A DNA stretch of 64,000 nt from Acholoe squamosa. Taxonomy: Eukaryota > Annelida > Polychaeta > Phyllodocida > Polynoidae. The notes beneath the pieces are model-generated. The model made no database searches. It saw only the letters and a program-made list of their open reading frames with translations, and was not told where the DNA came from. Made by a program: the position numbers and the translations under genes. Shown in pieces: positions 1 to 10,610 of this stretch. Position 1 is the first letter of the stretch, and every line of letters starts with the position of its first letter. The DNA lies in contig OX439050.1 in assembly GCA_949317995.1 (NCBI GenBank), forward strand, positions 1,116,001 to 1,180,000. Reading direction: 5' to 3'.

Positions 1-788
1 AAAAGTTCCCGGATGTGGGTCACTTCCGCCCGGTTAACAGGAAGCGTCTTCGTTTGGCGCCATAAATTTTCGTTACGTAGGTGAGGTTTGCCGCGAGCAA
101 GACAAAGACACCCACTGTGGCCATACTACACGGTCTGTGGCTTTGATTTTTGCTTCAATTATTCCATTTATATTTAAATTAATCCAAAATAGACTAGAAA
201 TGAAGAATTATAAATTTATGTAGCAAGTAGACTTGTAAAAGTATACCTCACGTACGTAACATTGTCGGGAGTTGAATTTTGGTTTATGAGATCTAGCTCG
301 TATCTGCGACAGACCAGCAGTTTTATTTATTTAACATCAGAACCCCCCTAGGGACCCTGTTGAACACAATTAATAGAGAAAGGGAGGATACATTTTTATT
401 ATGGTAGTTAGGGGCATAAAAAAAAAGTTACGTACGTGAGGTCGCTCATAGTTCCATATTATAAGACATGCGGGACAGAGGGTTGAGGCTGTGACATGAC
501 CAAAGCATTTTTGATAGATGGCTACGACCCCCCACCTATGTTTAAAGAGGTTTATGGCACTGTAACACTGTCTACCTTGATAAAATATTGGTGGGAAGGA
601 TGAAAAATTGGCAAAAAAAAGGCATTTTTGGTGTGTCATCCAACTTCAAGACTCTGTAACTCATCAAATTATAGGCCGATATACATTAATCTGCCCTCTG
701 CTTGAAGCTCAAGATGTTTTCTATCAAATGTCATTAAAATAAGGAAGAATGGTAATCTACATTTTATACTGTAGCTCCCCAAAGCTAA
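1..788. other. Non-coding stretch with short inverted TIR-like repeats
   Basis: I see no convincing gene here; the only longer open frame (370-639, minus) has low-complexity composition and no recognisable motif. The sequence holds three copies of a motif close to GTTACGTACGTGAGGT: at 72-87 (one mismatch, direct), at 245-260 (inverted) and at 427-442 (direct). The first two face each other as terminal inverted repeats around a 189-bp unit, the form of a small non-autonomous DNA transposon. The third has no partner in the window. The family is unknown. Confidence 0.45.
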
Positions 789-1910
789 CTAATACCCAAA
801 ATAGGCCCATACATCGCTCAGTGAATCCCCCCACATATCTAACAACCAGGTAGGGAGCTCCCCCGTGTGGGTGCTCGCGATTTCTGCCGTCTCGACGTCT
901 GCAGCTTCTTGCTCGAGTCGCATCATCACAGATCCTACCTCCGGTGAAGAGAATTCACCATTCCTGTCAGCATACTGTACGGTATCGACCACCTGGCCTT
1001 TCTCCAGGACAATGTCTCGATTCAGTGAATTACAGACGGGAAACACTGTTCGACGGACATTGCTGACAAGGGCAGCCTCACCAACCAACCCAAAACTTCT
1101 CAGAGTTTTCAGATCGGGTTTGACTATGCCCTGTCGATCTCTTTCCAGACCTTTGGATTTCACTAGGACATTGCATCGATGTCTAGCTGGTATCCTCGTG
1201 GTCTGTGCTACTGAGGCAACCGATGACACTCTTTTCAGTTTACACTGATGGTGCTCTTCTGTCGGCTCAGTCATGACCAATTGACCCGTCCTCGGGTTAA
1301 GGATCATGCCGTATAACGCAGCAAAGTCAAGCCCCAGAATGCCATCGTCAGCCACATCGGCCACTATTGGGCTAAACACATAGTGGGTTGATGTGACCTT
1401 CAGAGGTAGAACCAATCGACCATTGACTACTAAGAAAGATGGAAGCATTCGCATTTCAGCTCCAGATGCAGTGCACGCCGTTATTCCCTCGTAGAGATTA
1501 TCTGACAGCACCACTAACGTCCTCGCGAGTTCCCGGGAGACAATGGTGTGGCTGGCACCAGTATCTATCAGGAAGTCTAAAGAACGCCCTCAAATCTCTG
1601 CAGACAGGTACCATCGTTTCCCCGACAAGTGGGCGGTTCCTGCTAGCATTCTCAACCCTACGTCAGTACTCAGATCGATCCCTCTCTTCTTCAGGAAAGA
1701 GAGACAGGGATCATCTGAGGGAAGCTCTGTTGCGCAGACTCTGGCAAGCTGCTGCATCAGGGCTTCTCTCCTGGCGTCGACTTTCACTTTCGATCCAGTC
1801 AAACCCTCAACCTCGGAGGTCGGGCTGCCAGCGCCCTGTTCCTTGGCCATTGAGTCTTTTTCTACACCGACATCTTTGGAACCCGACCAGTGATCAACCG
1901 GTGCCGCTGT
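789..1910 (-). pseudogene. pro: Broken retropepsin/N-terminal Pol fragment of E0
   Basis: Two minus-strand frames together match the start of Pol in elements B, C and D. The first (1590-1850) contains CLSFLKKRG and GKRWYLS, which correspond to CLEFLKGCG and GRRWYVC upstream of the protease in C. The second (789-1514) contains VADVADDGILGLDFAALYG, the C-terminal retropepsin signature, followed by VSSVASVAQTTRIPA as in D. The segment between them, which should carry the catalytic Asp-Thr/Ser-Gly, lies across a frameshift. Pol stops in the linker before the RT, so this copy could not make an active polymerase. In an active element the protease would cleave the Gag-Pol precursor. Confidence 0.75.
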
Positions 1911-2050
1911 GGTAAAGGGCTGGGACGGCCCTACCGGGACCTTACCTAGTTCCCTCGAATCTACTGTCGTCTGATCAGGAGTGCCAGAGGTGCTGATACC
2001 TTGGCTTTTCGATGCTCAGGCAGCTTGATTGCCACGTTGAGCCGCCCGAC

Positions 2051-4180
2051 TCAGTTTTCCGTCGCGTCAGGTGGTAGACCCTTAATAGGCTCGGGACAAG
2101 TTCGCGTGAAATGCCCCTGCCTCTTGCAGTTCCAACATTTGGCATCGGACGGAGGGATACTCGGCCTCTCCGAGTTAGTAGCAGGAATATCCCCTCCCTC
2201 GATAACCCTGAGTAAATTGTTTAATTGACTCATCGAGAAGGTTTGCTCCTGTACCTTGGGTTTGGAGGCCTTATTTGGCACTTTCGATTTACCAGCGACT
2301 TTCTGACTTTTCTTAGTCTTACTCCCCGCCACGGGCTTCGAGTATGAGGACACCTCCCCCTGTCCCTCCTCGACCAAAGACGTGTCGGCCAACGCCGACA
2401 GTGCATTTATCAAGGTAGGATTCACCAACTTAGGCAGAAGTTGTCGTTTCCGCAACAACTCATCTGCCAAGTCCATGAGATCCTTGAGGGATCCACTCCT
2501 GAAGCACGTCCTGTTGTAAATCAGTGTCATACAATCCTCCTATGAACAACTAGTTGACTTTGGTTATTAGCCATTCAAACGAGAAGTCCACACCTGGATA
2601 GGCATCGCCGGCAAGACGTCCTAAAGCAAAGCCGTAAGCTCTGATGCTTTCGTTCTTGGCCTGGCGTCTCTTCTCCATAGTGACAATGGGGTCTTGCAGG
2701 CTAGAGGTCATGGCTTCTGTTACCATGTCGACCAGCCCCTCTAGAGTCCCATCTCCATGCTCCTCCCACAACCACACAGTATCAGCTGCGGGGCCGTTCT
2801 GGAGTAGCATGAGGAGTTGGGCTAATGCCATACTCGAGGTCCACACATTTACTCGACGGACATGATTGAATCCGTGGTACCAATGGAGCCAATCATCCTT
2901 CCATGTAAATGGAGGGCACTCGACTATACTAGTTCGGGCAGGTTCGTGCCCGATAGAGGTATTTTTAAACATTCTACTTGATCTTCTGACCTGATCAAGA
3001 GCGAATGTTGTACCTCTTCTAGGTATTTGATGATCCATCCCCATGTTTCTCATAGTCGTGTCTGCACAACTATGATTCATCCCCCAAGGGTTACCGGACT
3101 CGGCCTCACTCAAATGTGAAGCCTCAAACCTGATATCCCCATACTTAGGATGATCAACATGTTGTTGGGCTGTGGTAGGGGTCGAAAACTGTCTGATCAC
3201 TCCACTTAGACCATCGGTACGCGGCATCGAAGGAATTGGTTGGCTCCGACATGACCTTGATGTCGTCGATAGCCCCTACCATTCTCTGTATCTCCGCCTG
3301 CTGTTTTGAACGTTCCGCCTGTCTCAATTCCGATACTAGGAATTCCAGGCGGCTATGTTCCGCTTTCGACAGATCTCGCTGCTCGCTGAGGGCAAAGAGT
3401 TGCTTAACCTCCTTCATGGCACGGTTAAGCCACTCTCTGTAGTCAGGGTTTTTTCGACCAAGTCCTCCTGAGTGACAATCTTAGTGGTGCTGCATACACT
3501 ACTTTGTTGATTCTCTCGAGGTCTCAGGGCACACACTTTCGAGTCCAACTGCTCATTCAGACGTTCCTTGAGTGCGAGTTCATCACGCACTTCTTTATTA
3601 ACCCTGGCTTCATCAGCCTCCCTACGAGATGATATCTCCCGTCAGAGCCTATCGATTTCTCGACGCATGGCTCACAGAGTGTCCGAATCCTGCTGATCCT
3701 TCAGAGATTGGGCTACCAAGGTCTCAGATTTCAACGAGTTGAGCTTGGCTTTATGCCTCGCCTTTTGTTCCATTAAAATCTGATTTTCCGGCATCTTATT
3801 CGCGTGGGCGATTCGCTCCTCACAGGGACGAAGCACTTCTGTCTCTTCCCTGGCTCTAGCATCCTCGTCAGCTTGAATCTGACAGAGTAACGACTCCCGT
3901 TCCTGACGTAGCTGTTCGACCTGCTTTTCATTAGCTTTTAGGTGTTCAGCTACCTCTTCAGTATGCTCGACTGATTGTTGGTTCAGCTCATGCCGCAACT
4001 CTTGCAGCTGTTCCCCCAACATAGTCTTTTTTACTTCTTGTAGTTTCAACTTATGTTTAAGGGACGTCTGCTCGTGCTGGGCATCCCTAAAATCGTTTCG
4101 AGCCCCCAGGCGTTGGGTAATAGAGGTGTTCTCGACGTCGCCCACGAGGACCACGAAGGTACCTCGAAGACGACTTGGGA
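2051..4180 (-). pseudogene. gag: Broken gag of E0
   Basis: Gag forms the particle and packages element RNA. Minus-strand frames cover, in order: a Glu/Gln/Lys-rich coiled coil (about 3672-4160, continued by 3154-3417), a capsid-like region (2550-3227, with FTWKDDWLHWYHGF and a helix-rich tail) and a nucleocapsid region (2051-2530) with one CCHC knuckle, CWNCKRQGHFTRTC. Stops or frameshifts lie near 3670, 3420, 3200 and 2540. The end is informative: the last codons read GAA AAC TGA inside GGAAAAC (2054-2060, complement), the same junction as in B, C and D. The start codon cannot be placed. Confidence 0.75.
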
Positions 4181-4415
4181 CCACCACACACCCAACACCA
4201 CCACTCTTCCTACGGGCCACATTCCTATCCTTCCTGTATAGCATCATATTATGCAAGGCTACAGATTTTGGTCATGTTTATTTAACCGGTCACACCAATG
4301 TAATCTAACTCTAAGCCTAAATAACTTAGGCCATCTCTCATGTCCAATGCGTGTTTAACTCTCCCTCTTACCAACAGGTTGCTTACGTCTGTCTTGACAA
4401 CTACTTCTTCTGAAC

Positions 4416-4805
4416 TCATTTCGAAATCCATGAACTCTTCTTCTCTCTTTTGCTCAGCAATGGACTTACTATTTTGTCCATTAAGTTGAAGGGTACCTGA
4501 GAAATCTTTTTCAGAGTGTGGTGTGGGTCCTTGGTGCGACATGTTTGTACGAGGAAGTTAATGCAGTGTGCTCCAGATGTTTTAGCGTAAAAGTTTTGTA
4601 CTTGTTGTTTGCTGAACGACCCGTGACCGTCTGACGACTTCTGCATGAACCTCTTGTGATATATAGTTAATGGAGGTAAGCCATAGGGATCAAAGTAGAA
4701 CACTTTGCCTTCATGAGAAATGTAAAAAGCCACCCAGTGCTGTCCGGGTTTAGAACTTGGATCTGTGTTACTCACAAAACAGGTAGAGGGAATGGGTTTC
4801 TAAGG
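4416..4805 (-). pseudogene. Adenain-like cysteine protease remnant (Polinton/Maverick type)
   Basis: The frame encodes the core of an adenovirus-type maturation protease as carried by Polintons/adintoviruses. The His box PGQHWVAFY, the acidic box VFYFDPYGLPP and the Cys box SGAHCINFLVQTC occur in that order and with family-like spacing, so all three catalytic positions (His, Asp, Cys) are present. Upstream VSNTDP belongs to the conserved N-terminal part. The frame closes at 4416, while an overlapping frame (4282-4542) looks like the natural acidic tail (EQKREEEFMDFEMSS), implying a frameshift near 4470. No polymerase, integrase or ATPase of a Polinton was found beside it, so this is a fragment. 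The family assignment is solid; function is lost or unproven. Confidence 0.78.
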
Positions 4806-5051
4806 ACATTGATTACTGGCAAAAGTTCCCAGGTTGAAACGACATGAGGGAGTAGCGGTTTGTGTGTGTGTGTGGGGGGGGGGTCTTGCATTGGGTGTTT
4901 GTTTTGTGTGTGGGTGGTTATCTGTGGGGTATTGGGCAGATAACAGGTTTTGGGGAAAAAGGTGTGGGGTAGGGTGGTGTCTTGTGTAATACTGGTTAGT
5001 AAAGTGTTAAGAATAATATAAAAATATAATATGTGAGTGTAGGTAGCTTAC
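4806..5051. other. GT/G-rich low-complexity stretch
   Basis: A (GT)n run turns into a run of G at about 4861-4890, followed by GT- and GGG-rich sequence up to about 4990. No gene or defined site is visible. It separates the Polinton protease remnant from the exon-like frame on the same strand. Confidence 0.6.
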
Positions 5052-5551
5052 CCCTGCATGAGTCTAAGCCGGGTACTTGGAGCCGGAAATATCTGGACCT
5101 GTCTGACCAGTAATACCATTCAAAGATGGCCTGTTGGAGAACCAGATCTATCGTATTGTTGGTTTCTAGACTTCTGCCGATACTTGTATAGTGTCTAGGC
5201 AGATTAGCTAGAGGCTTCTCTGAAGCCAGGAGCGTCCTTGCGCTCAATAGGGCTAAGTAACTAGCCACATGCTGCTCAAACCTCGCCCAGATAGGTTTAG
5301 TGGGTGTGTCAGAGCACACCATAGTTAGTACTGTTTTTATGACAGCTTGAATGCAATCATTGGTTAAATCCATTTGCTTTAATACAGCAGGGTTTGTCAA
5401 ATAGAAAGCCGAGTCACAGGGAGATATTCCCAGGACCAAGTTCCTATACCGGCAGATGAGAGATCTTAATTCAAGGATTTCTCTATCAGCGTCCAATAAT
5501 CCTACAGGACCCAATAGGTCATGTATGGTCCAGCAATCAATGGTATCCAAT
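5052..5551 (-). CDS. Exon-like open frame, unknown protein
   Basis: A 166-codon minus-strand frame is bounded by good splice signals. On the coding strand a pyrimidine-rich tract ends CCAACCACAG just before 5551, and the frame ends at GCAGGG|GTAAGC at 5052/5051. The result is a 500-nt internal exon with phase 1 at both ends. There is no ATG at its beginning; the frame opens at TTG 5550. The peptide (for example ICRYRNLVLGISPCDSAFYL and IFEWYYWSDRSRYFRLQVPG) is not low-complexity and has mixed hydrophobic and aromatic residues, but I do not recognise it. It could be a host gene exon or part of an intron-bearing Polinton gene, since an adenain-like remnant lies just downstream on the same strand. 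Confidence 0.4.
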
Positions 5552-6990
5552 CTGTGGTTGGAAAAATAAAATTTTGCAGGGTAAGTCTACCTGTGTAATA
5601 GGTTTGGTTGGGTGTATTTGAGATGTTAGGTTTACACGAGATGGAGGATTCAGCAGGCACAAATATTGGACAGTGAAGAGTGAAGATCATTCAACTTTTT
5701 TTCTAGATACTCTGAGCTCACACTACCATTGGTGAATTGAGGAGTCTGAGCAGTATGACAATGAACTTGTCATTACCAAATACAAGAACGACTGATGGTC
5801 TATGTACTAAAATGGACACTTAAGACAGGCCAACCTGGGATGGCTGCATGCCCTGTTCGCCATGGTTATCTTCAATCAGGCACTTTGCTCTCAGAAAAAA
5901 CAGGAAGTGGTTGGATGTGGTGTATTATTAAGAATGGATAAGATTGGGGTGGGTCAAGGCTTATAAACCTGGTCGTGAGGGAAGCTAACCCTCAGTTGCA
6001 GATCTCCCATGTAGGTATGTCTTGCCCTTAAAAGGCTAGGCCTTATCTTATTGGATATATGCAGTGGGGGCAGGCCTGCCCCGTATGCAAATTTCTGGTG
6101 GCCTCAGCGCTGAGGCCTGGTATGTATTGATTAAAAATTGGAATTTTTAGGTCAAGAAGGTTGGTAGATGCCGGTCAAGGTTATGATTGACCTCTGACCA
6201 GGTGGGTTGCCTGCTTTGTGGAAGCTTGGCGTGAAATTGGGGCTGTGGTTGATTACAGCAAATCAATATGGTATTCCACCTGCATTACTGGATCTGAGAA
6301 AAACAGAGGTGCAAACATGGTTGGAGCATGGGAGACGGGGACTCCTACAGTAGGCGTGTCGGTGGCAAGAATACCGAATTTAACAGGAGTCCTGACAAGC
6401 CATCAAGCCGGTGCAAGAATATATAAAATAAAAATCTTATAATACATATACCCTAGAATGCACTGCTGCCTTGGGTAATATATGTGGCGTATCAAACCAT
6501 TAAATGTGGGTGTGCTGAAAACGTCCATGGGCGCGGAAATCTAAATCTACAAGACTCATGTGAGTGTTGTGTAACTTTCATACAACGTACAACAAAAAGG
6601 AAAAAGGTGTATTGGTGTTTTTGAGAAGAAAAAAAAAAAAGATAAATAGAAAACAGAAAAAGTAAAGAAAGAAGGTCTGGGATGGGGGTGGGGTATTGGG
6701 AGGTTTTCTGGGAGGTGGTCAGTATTTAGTGTTGGACAGGTGGCGTGTGAGGCGCTGGGTGCGATGTGGTTGGTATGTATGTGCTCTGAGGGTAATATGT
6801 TTGGTAAATTAAGGGGGGGCGGTGTTAGATGCGGATTTCTGCACTTGATCAGGAATCAAGGTGTAGGCACGTGGTGGTTATCCGGATCACTGGTGCATAG
6901 GATGGAGGTATGCTTGACTTGCAGTGTATTTGGTTGTGCTGTTGGGGGGGGGCTGTGCTTTTTGGTGTGTGAGAGTGTGTAGTTTGTGTA
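5552..6990. other. Intergenic stretch, no gene recognised
   Basis: Short frames exist (for example 6218-6442, plus) but show no motif or codon pattern. The segment 6590-6990 is A- and G/T-rich, with a poly-A run near 6630. The 3' LTR expected for element A would fall here, but I could find no match to its 5' LTR (13322-13933), so that LTR is missing or too degraded to see. Confidence 0.6.
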
Positions 6991-6995
6991 TTTAT

Positions 6996-7157
6996 TTTTG
7001 CTGATGGCGCTTTTTAGCCTTTTTAGATGGTGAGAAGCTGACAATACCCTTTTTGGCTGGTCTCCCTCTCTTTCCTTTTGGTGGGGGAGTGGGGGTATTG
7101 GTAGAAGGTGTTAAGTTCTTTTGACTATGGCTTTGGCACTGGCTCTGGATGTTGGTG
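6996..7157 (-). pseudogene. pol: Displaced C-terminal tail of element A Pol with AT-hook-like motif
   Basis: Immediately after the pol stop, another minus-strand frame reads a Ser/Thr/Pro-rich tail containing GKRGRPAKKG and then KKAKKRHQQK before a TAA. The basic RGRP core is AT-hook-like. It matches in kind the tails of Pol in B (KRGRGRPKK), C (KRGQGRPKK) and D (KRGPGRPRK). The GPF-type module expected between the last in-frame pol residues and this tail is absent. I infer an internal deletion with a frameshift at about 7158-7200. Confidence 0.6.
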
Positions 7158-7160
7158 TTC

Positions 7161-10100
7161 TCAATCTAGACCTGTGGTATATGTACTAAGTTCTGCTGAG
7201 GCGTCATGTTTTGCCTTCATCTTTTTGTGAACTTTGATCATGTTTTCTGCTGCCTTCAATTGAATATCATCCCTGAGGTTAAGCAAATGTAGGGCAATAC
7301 CTTCCTTTTGTTTGACATCACTTAGTGATGTGCCTAGTGCTAGGGCTGCTTCTGTTGGCAAGTGAGATTGTTTGCCAAATACTAAAAGGTTTGGTGAGTA
7401 GCCTAGAGCGCTGGAGACTGTATTGTTCATGCTGAAAATTACAGCCTGTAGGAAGGTAGACCAGTGTTTTTGTGATTTTGACACAAAAGCTCTCAGGGAG
7501 GATTCAATAGTCTGGTGTTGGCGCTCACATAGAGCTTGTGATCTGCTCCAATGTGCTGACCCTGTGACATGTTTAATGCCAAATTTCTTGCAGAAAAGTG
7601 CAAAGAATTTTGAGGTGAATTGTTTGGCATTGTCAGTGTTAAGTACTGATGGTGTACCATGGATGCAAATGACTCTTTGGAAGAATCCAAGTGCCACAAT
7701 GGCGCTTGTGTTTTCCTCAGTTGACCATGCAGTGACATGCCTGGTGGCATGGTCTGTCACTACATGTATGTAGTGTGAGCTATCTACAGCCTTGGAGAAA
7801 GGGCCTATAGTGTCCATAGTTAAATGGGAATACGCAGTCAGTACTGGTTCATGAAGGGTCATGGGTGTTTTGAGATTTTTGGGCTTCTTTTTGGTGGTGA
7901 GACATGCATGACATGTGCCACAAAAATCAAACACCTGTTTGAACATTGAGCGCCAGTAGTAACGTGATCTTATGGCTGCGTAGGTTTTTACTGAACCCAG
8001 GTGGCCACCTAGAGGTGAGCAGTGGGTGGATTCAGTGAGGGACTCTGCCCAGATTTCTGGGATCACGATTTGTAATGTAGGATCCAATGAGTGGCCCAGT
8101 ACCGTATCTGTGATCCTGAAAAGTACCTCGTCAAGAATGATGAACTGATCATGGTTTCTCAAAATCTGATTTATTAAACCAGAGTCATGTGGCAATTGAC
8201 CTGTTTCAATGTAATTTAGCATGGATGAGGCAAAAAGATCTTTTTGTTGAGCCTCAATTAATGCTTCTCTTGATGGAGTGAGGAAGTGATGTTTGCAAAT
8301 TTTGGTGATGGCGCTCTCAGCTATAGGTAATACCTTCTGAGATAACTTGACCCTTCTAGCATTGGCGGCCTTCACTGAAAACCTGGGTGACCTGGACGCA
8401 CTGGGTCGACCCCTTGACCTAGTTGTGGTGGTCTTGACCTCCTTAGGTCGGGTCGGCTTGGTGTGCTTGGTGCTGGGTTCTGATTGGCCGATGGTCGGGG
8501 GTGTGTTTTGTGTGTTCTGGGACTGGGCCCTGGTCAAGACGCACAGCTCTGAATATCCCTTGGGTGTTTCAGAATATATTCTTTCAGAGCTATTTTTCTT
8601 TGCAACCACTCCTCTTGATAATTTTCCTGTACTTCCCCAAATCCTTCCTCCCTTTAATATTGATCTGGGAGGTCCCATTAAAACAGGATTATTTGGTACT
8701 GGCGCGTTTGATTTGAAAACCTTGGTCATGGTGATATCAGAGAAAGTCACTTTCTTAGGGGGGAGGATGATCTGTCCCTTTGATCTTATTGGTACTAGAT
8801 CATCAGAGCTTGGTGGGTATTTTCTCCTGGAGAGAAAATCAGCCACAATATTGGCTCTGCCCTGCAGGTATTTTACTTCAAAATCATATGACATGACTGT
8901 ATCCACCCATCTAGCCAATCTTCCATTTGTGATATTCTCTTTTTTATTAAAAAGAGAGACTAGGGCTGTGTGGTCTGAGTACACTTTGAAGTGGGTTCCA
9001 TCCACATAGTGGTGGAATTTCTTTACTGCATAGACAATGCCTAAGAGTTCCTTGTCTGTTATACCATATCTGGTTTCTTGAGGGGTCAAACCTCTTCCTG
9101 CAAATTCTATTGGCCTGTAGAAACCATGTTCATCAACCTGAGTGATCACGGCTCCTAGGCTGTAATTACTGGAGTCAGTGAAGATCACAAAGGGCTTCCT
9201 GTAATCAGGGAATTTGAGGATGTCTTCAGTGCAGATTGAGGCCTTGATTTTCTCAAAGGCTCTTTGACAGTTTGCAGTCCATACAAAAGCACTCTTGGTG
9301 GCATCATAGAGGGGCTTCATTATGTGGGCAAAACCCTTAATGAATCTTTTGTAGAATTGTGCCATACCATTAAAACATCTAAGGTCATGGATGTTTTTAG
9401 GTGGTGGGAAGGTTTTGACTGGCCAGATTTTGTCTGGGGAAGGTGACACACCATGTTGGTCTACAGAAAAACCCAAGAAATCCATCTTGGTTGTGCCAAA
9501 TTCACATTTTTCAGATTTCAGTTTGATATTTCCTTTTATGAAAAGTTTGAGTACCTCATCTAGATCTTGTAGATGTCTTTCCCAGGTGGGACTGTATATG
9601 GCTACATCATTGACATAGGCTACAGCGTTTCTGTATTTACATTTCATGAGTAGCTGTTCCATAACATTCATGAAGGATAAACCTGATGTCTTGAGTCCCA
9701 TAGGCAATACTTTTGCCATGTATCTGGTTCCATTTGCAGAGAAGGTGGTGATTGGTCTAGATTCTTCCGCTAGGGGAATCTGGTGGTAGGCGCTGTAGAC
9801 ATCTAATTTAGAGAAAAACTTGGCGCCTGTTCTACCAATTTGCTGCATGAGATCGTCTGCCCTGGGGAAGGAATATGAGAAGGGCTTGAGGTTTTGATTA
9901 ACCCATCTGTAGTCCACTACAATTCTCCACCCTGATGCTACAGATCTGTCGCCTTGGGGTTTTGGTACCAAAAAGGCTGGGGAGTTCCACTCACAAGGTT
10001 TTGTACATTCTTCAATTACTCCCTGCTTCAGGTGTTTCTCCAGGAGCTCTCTTTGAAAAAATTCCTTGTGTGGGGACATTCTGTATGATGGTCTGTTACA

Positions 10101-10610
10101 GGGTTTGAAGTCTGGGATCAGTTCAAGTTTGATCTCATTCTCTACATTTAGACCAATAGCACTGTCATTAATTACGAAGGCCTGCCTGTTTTCTTCAACA
10201 ATATTGTGGATTTGCTCCTTCTGTTTGTCATTGAGCTGCTCACAGATTTTATACTTTAGAGGCTCATTGCTTTTAGGGAGCTGTTGCAATGGATCATCCC
10301 CACAATTAATTAGGAAAAGATGTTTGGCAGGTCTGCTGTCCTTTTTTGAAGGCTGCTGGTTGTCAAGGGAACCTATGGGCACAGCTTTTTCAATGTTGAA
10401 AAGCTTAAAGGTACCTAGGGTGGTATGTCTTTTCAATGGTACAGGAAAATCATTTGGATTTGCCATAGTTACCGGTATTAATTTTGATTCTGTCTTGGGT
10501 TTAACCAAGGCATGTTTGATCAGTATTGGTAATCTGAGACCAATGTTTTCAGTGATGCCTGTTGAATTAATAATTTCCTGTGGCCCAGCTACAAAGGCAT
10601 TTATACAGAT
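7161..10610 (-). pseudogene. pol: Element A pol: RT, RNase H, integrase (catalytically damaged)
   Basis: This long frame encodes, in order, RT, RNase H and integrase of a Ty3/Gypsy element. It would copy the RNA to DNA and insert it. Seen: RT with FFSKLDVYSAYHQI (catalytic Asp of motif A); RNase H with FTDSSNYSLGAV; the integrase zinc-binding pair of His and CGTCHAC; and the integrase catalytic core with TMDTIGPF, LNTDNAKQF and CERQHQ. The RT motif C reads YVND (9606-9617) instead of Y-x-D-D, so a catalytic Asp has become Asn. The frame continues directly from the gag stop in the same phase (ICINAFVAGP...), but the protease is missing. It ends in TTGLD at 7161 without a GPF module. Likely dead, though long and open. 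Confidence 0.88.

Larger units (their letters stand above)
786..4180 (-). mobile_element. E0: truncated, decayed Ty3/Gypsy element (gag plus part of protease)
   Basis: On the minus strand this stretch reads gag coiled coil, gag capsid-like region, CCHC knuckle and then a retropepsin region, the same order as elements B, C and D. The protease-linker frame ends near 789 and no RT, RNase H, integrase or LTR follows down to base 1, so the copy is 3' truncated. The 5' side is also lost: the coiled coil abuts Polinton-like sequence near 4200-4400. Several frameshifts and stops break both genes. Its Gag lacks the long Gly/Asn-rich segment of C and D, so it is a distant member of the family. The left boundary is fairly clear and the right one approximate. 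Confidence 0.8.

Noticed and set aside
6218-7044. Several frames of 60-80 codons downstream of element A
   Set aside because: GT- and A-rich low-complexity sequence, no motifs; only the basic tail at 6996-7157 could be linked to pol.
8347-9009. 220-codon plus-strand frame within element A
   Set aside because: Antisense shadow of the integrase/RNase H region of pol; composition and lack of motifs give no support.
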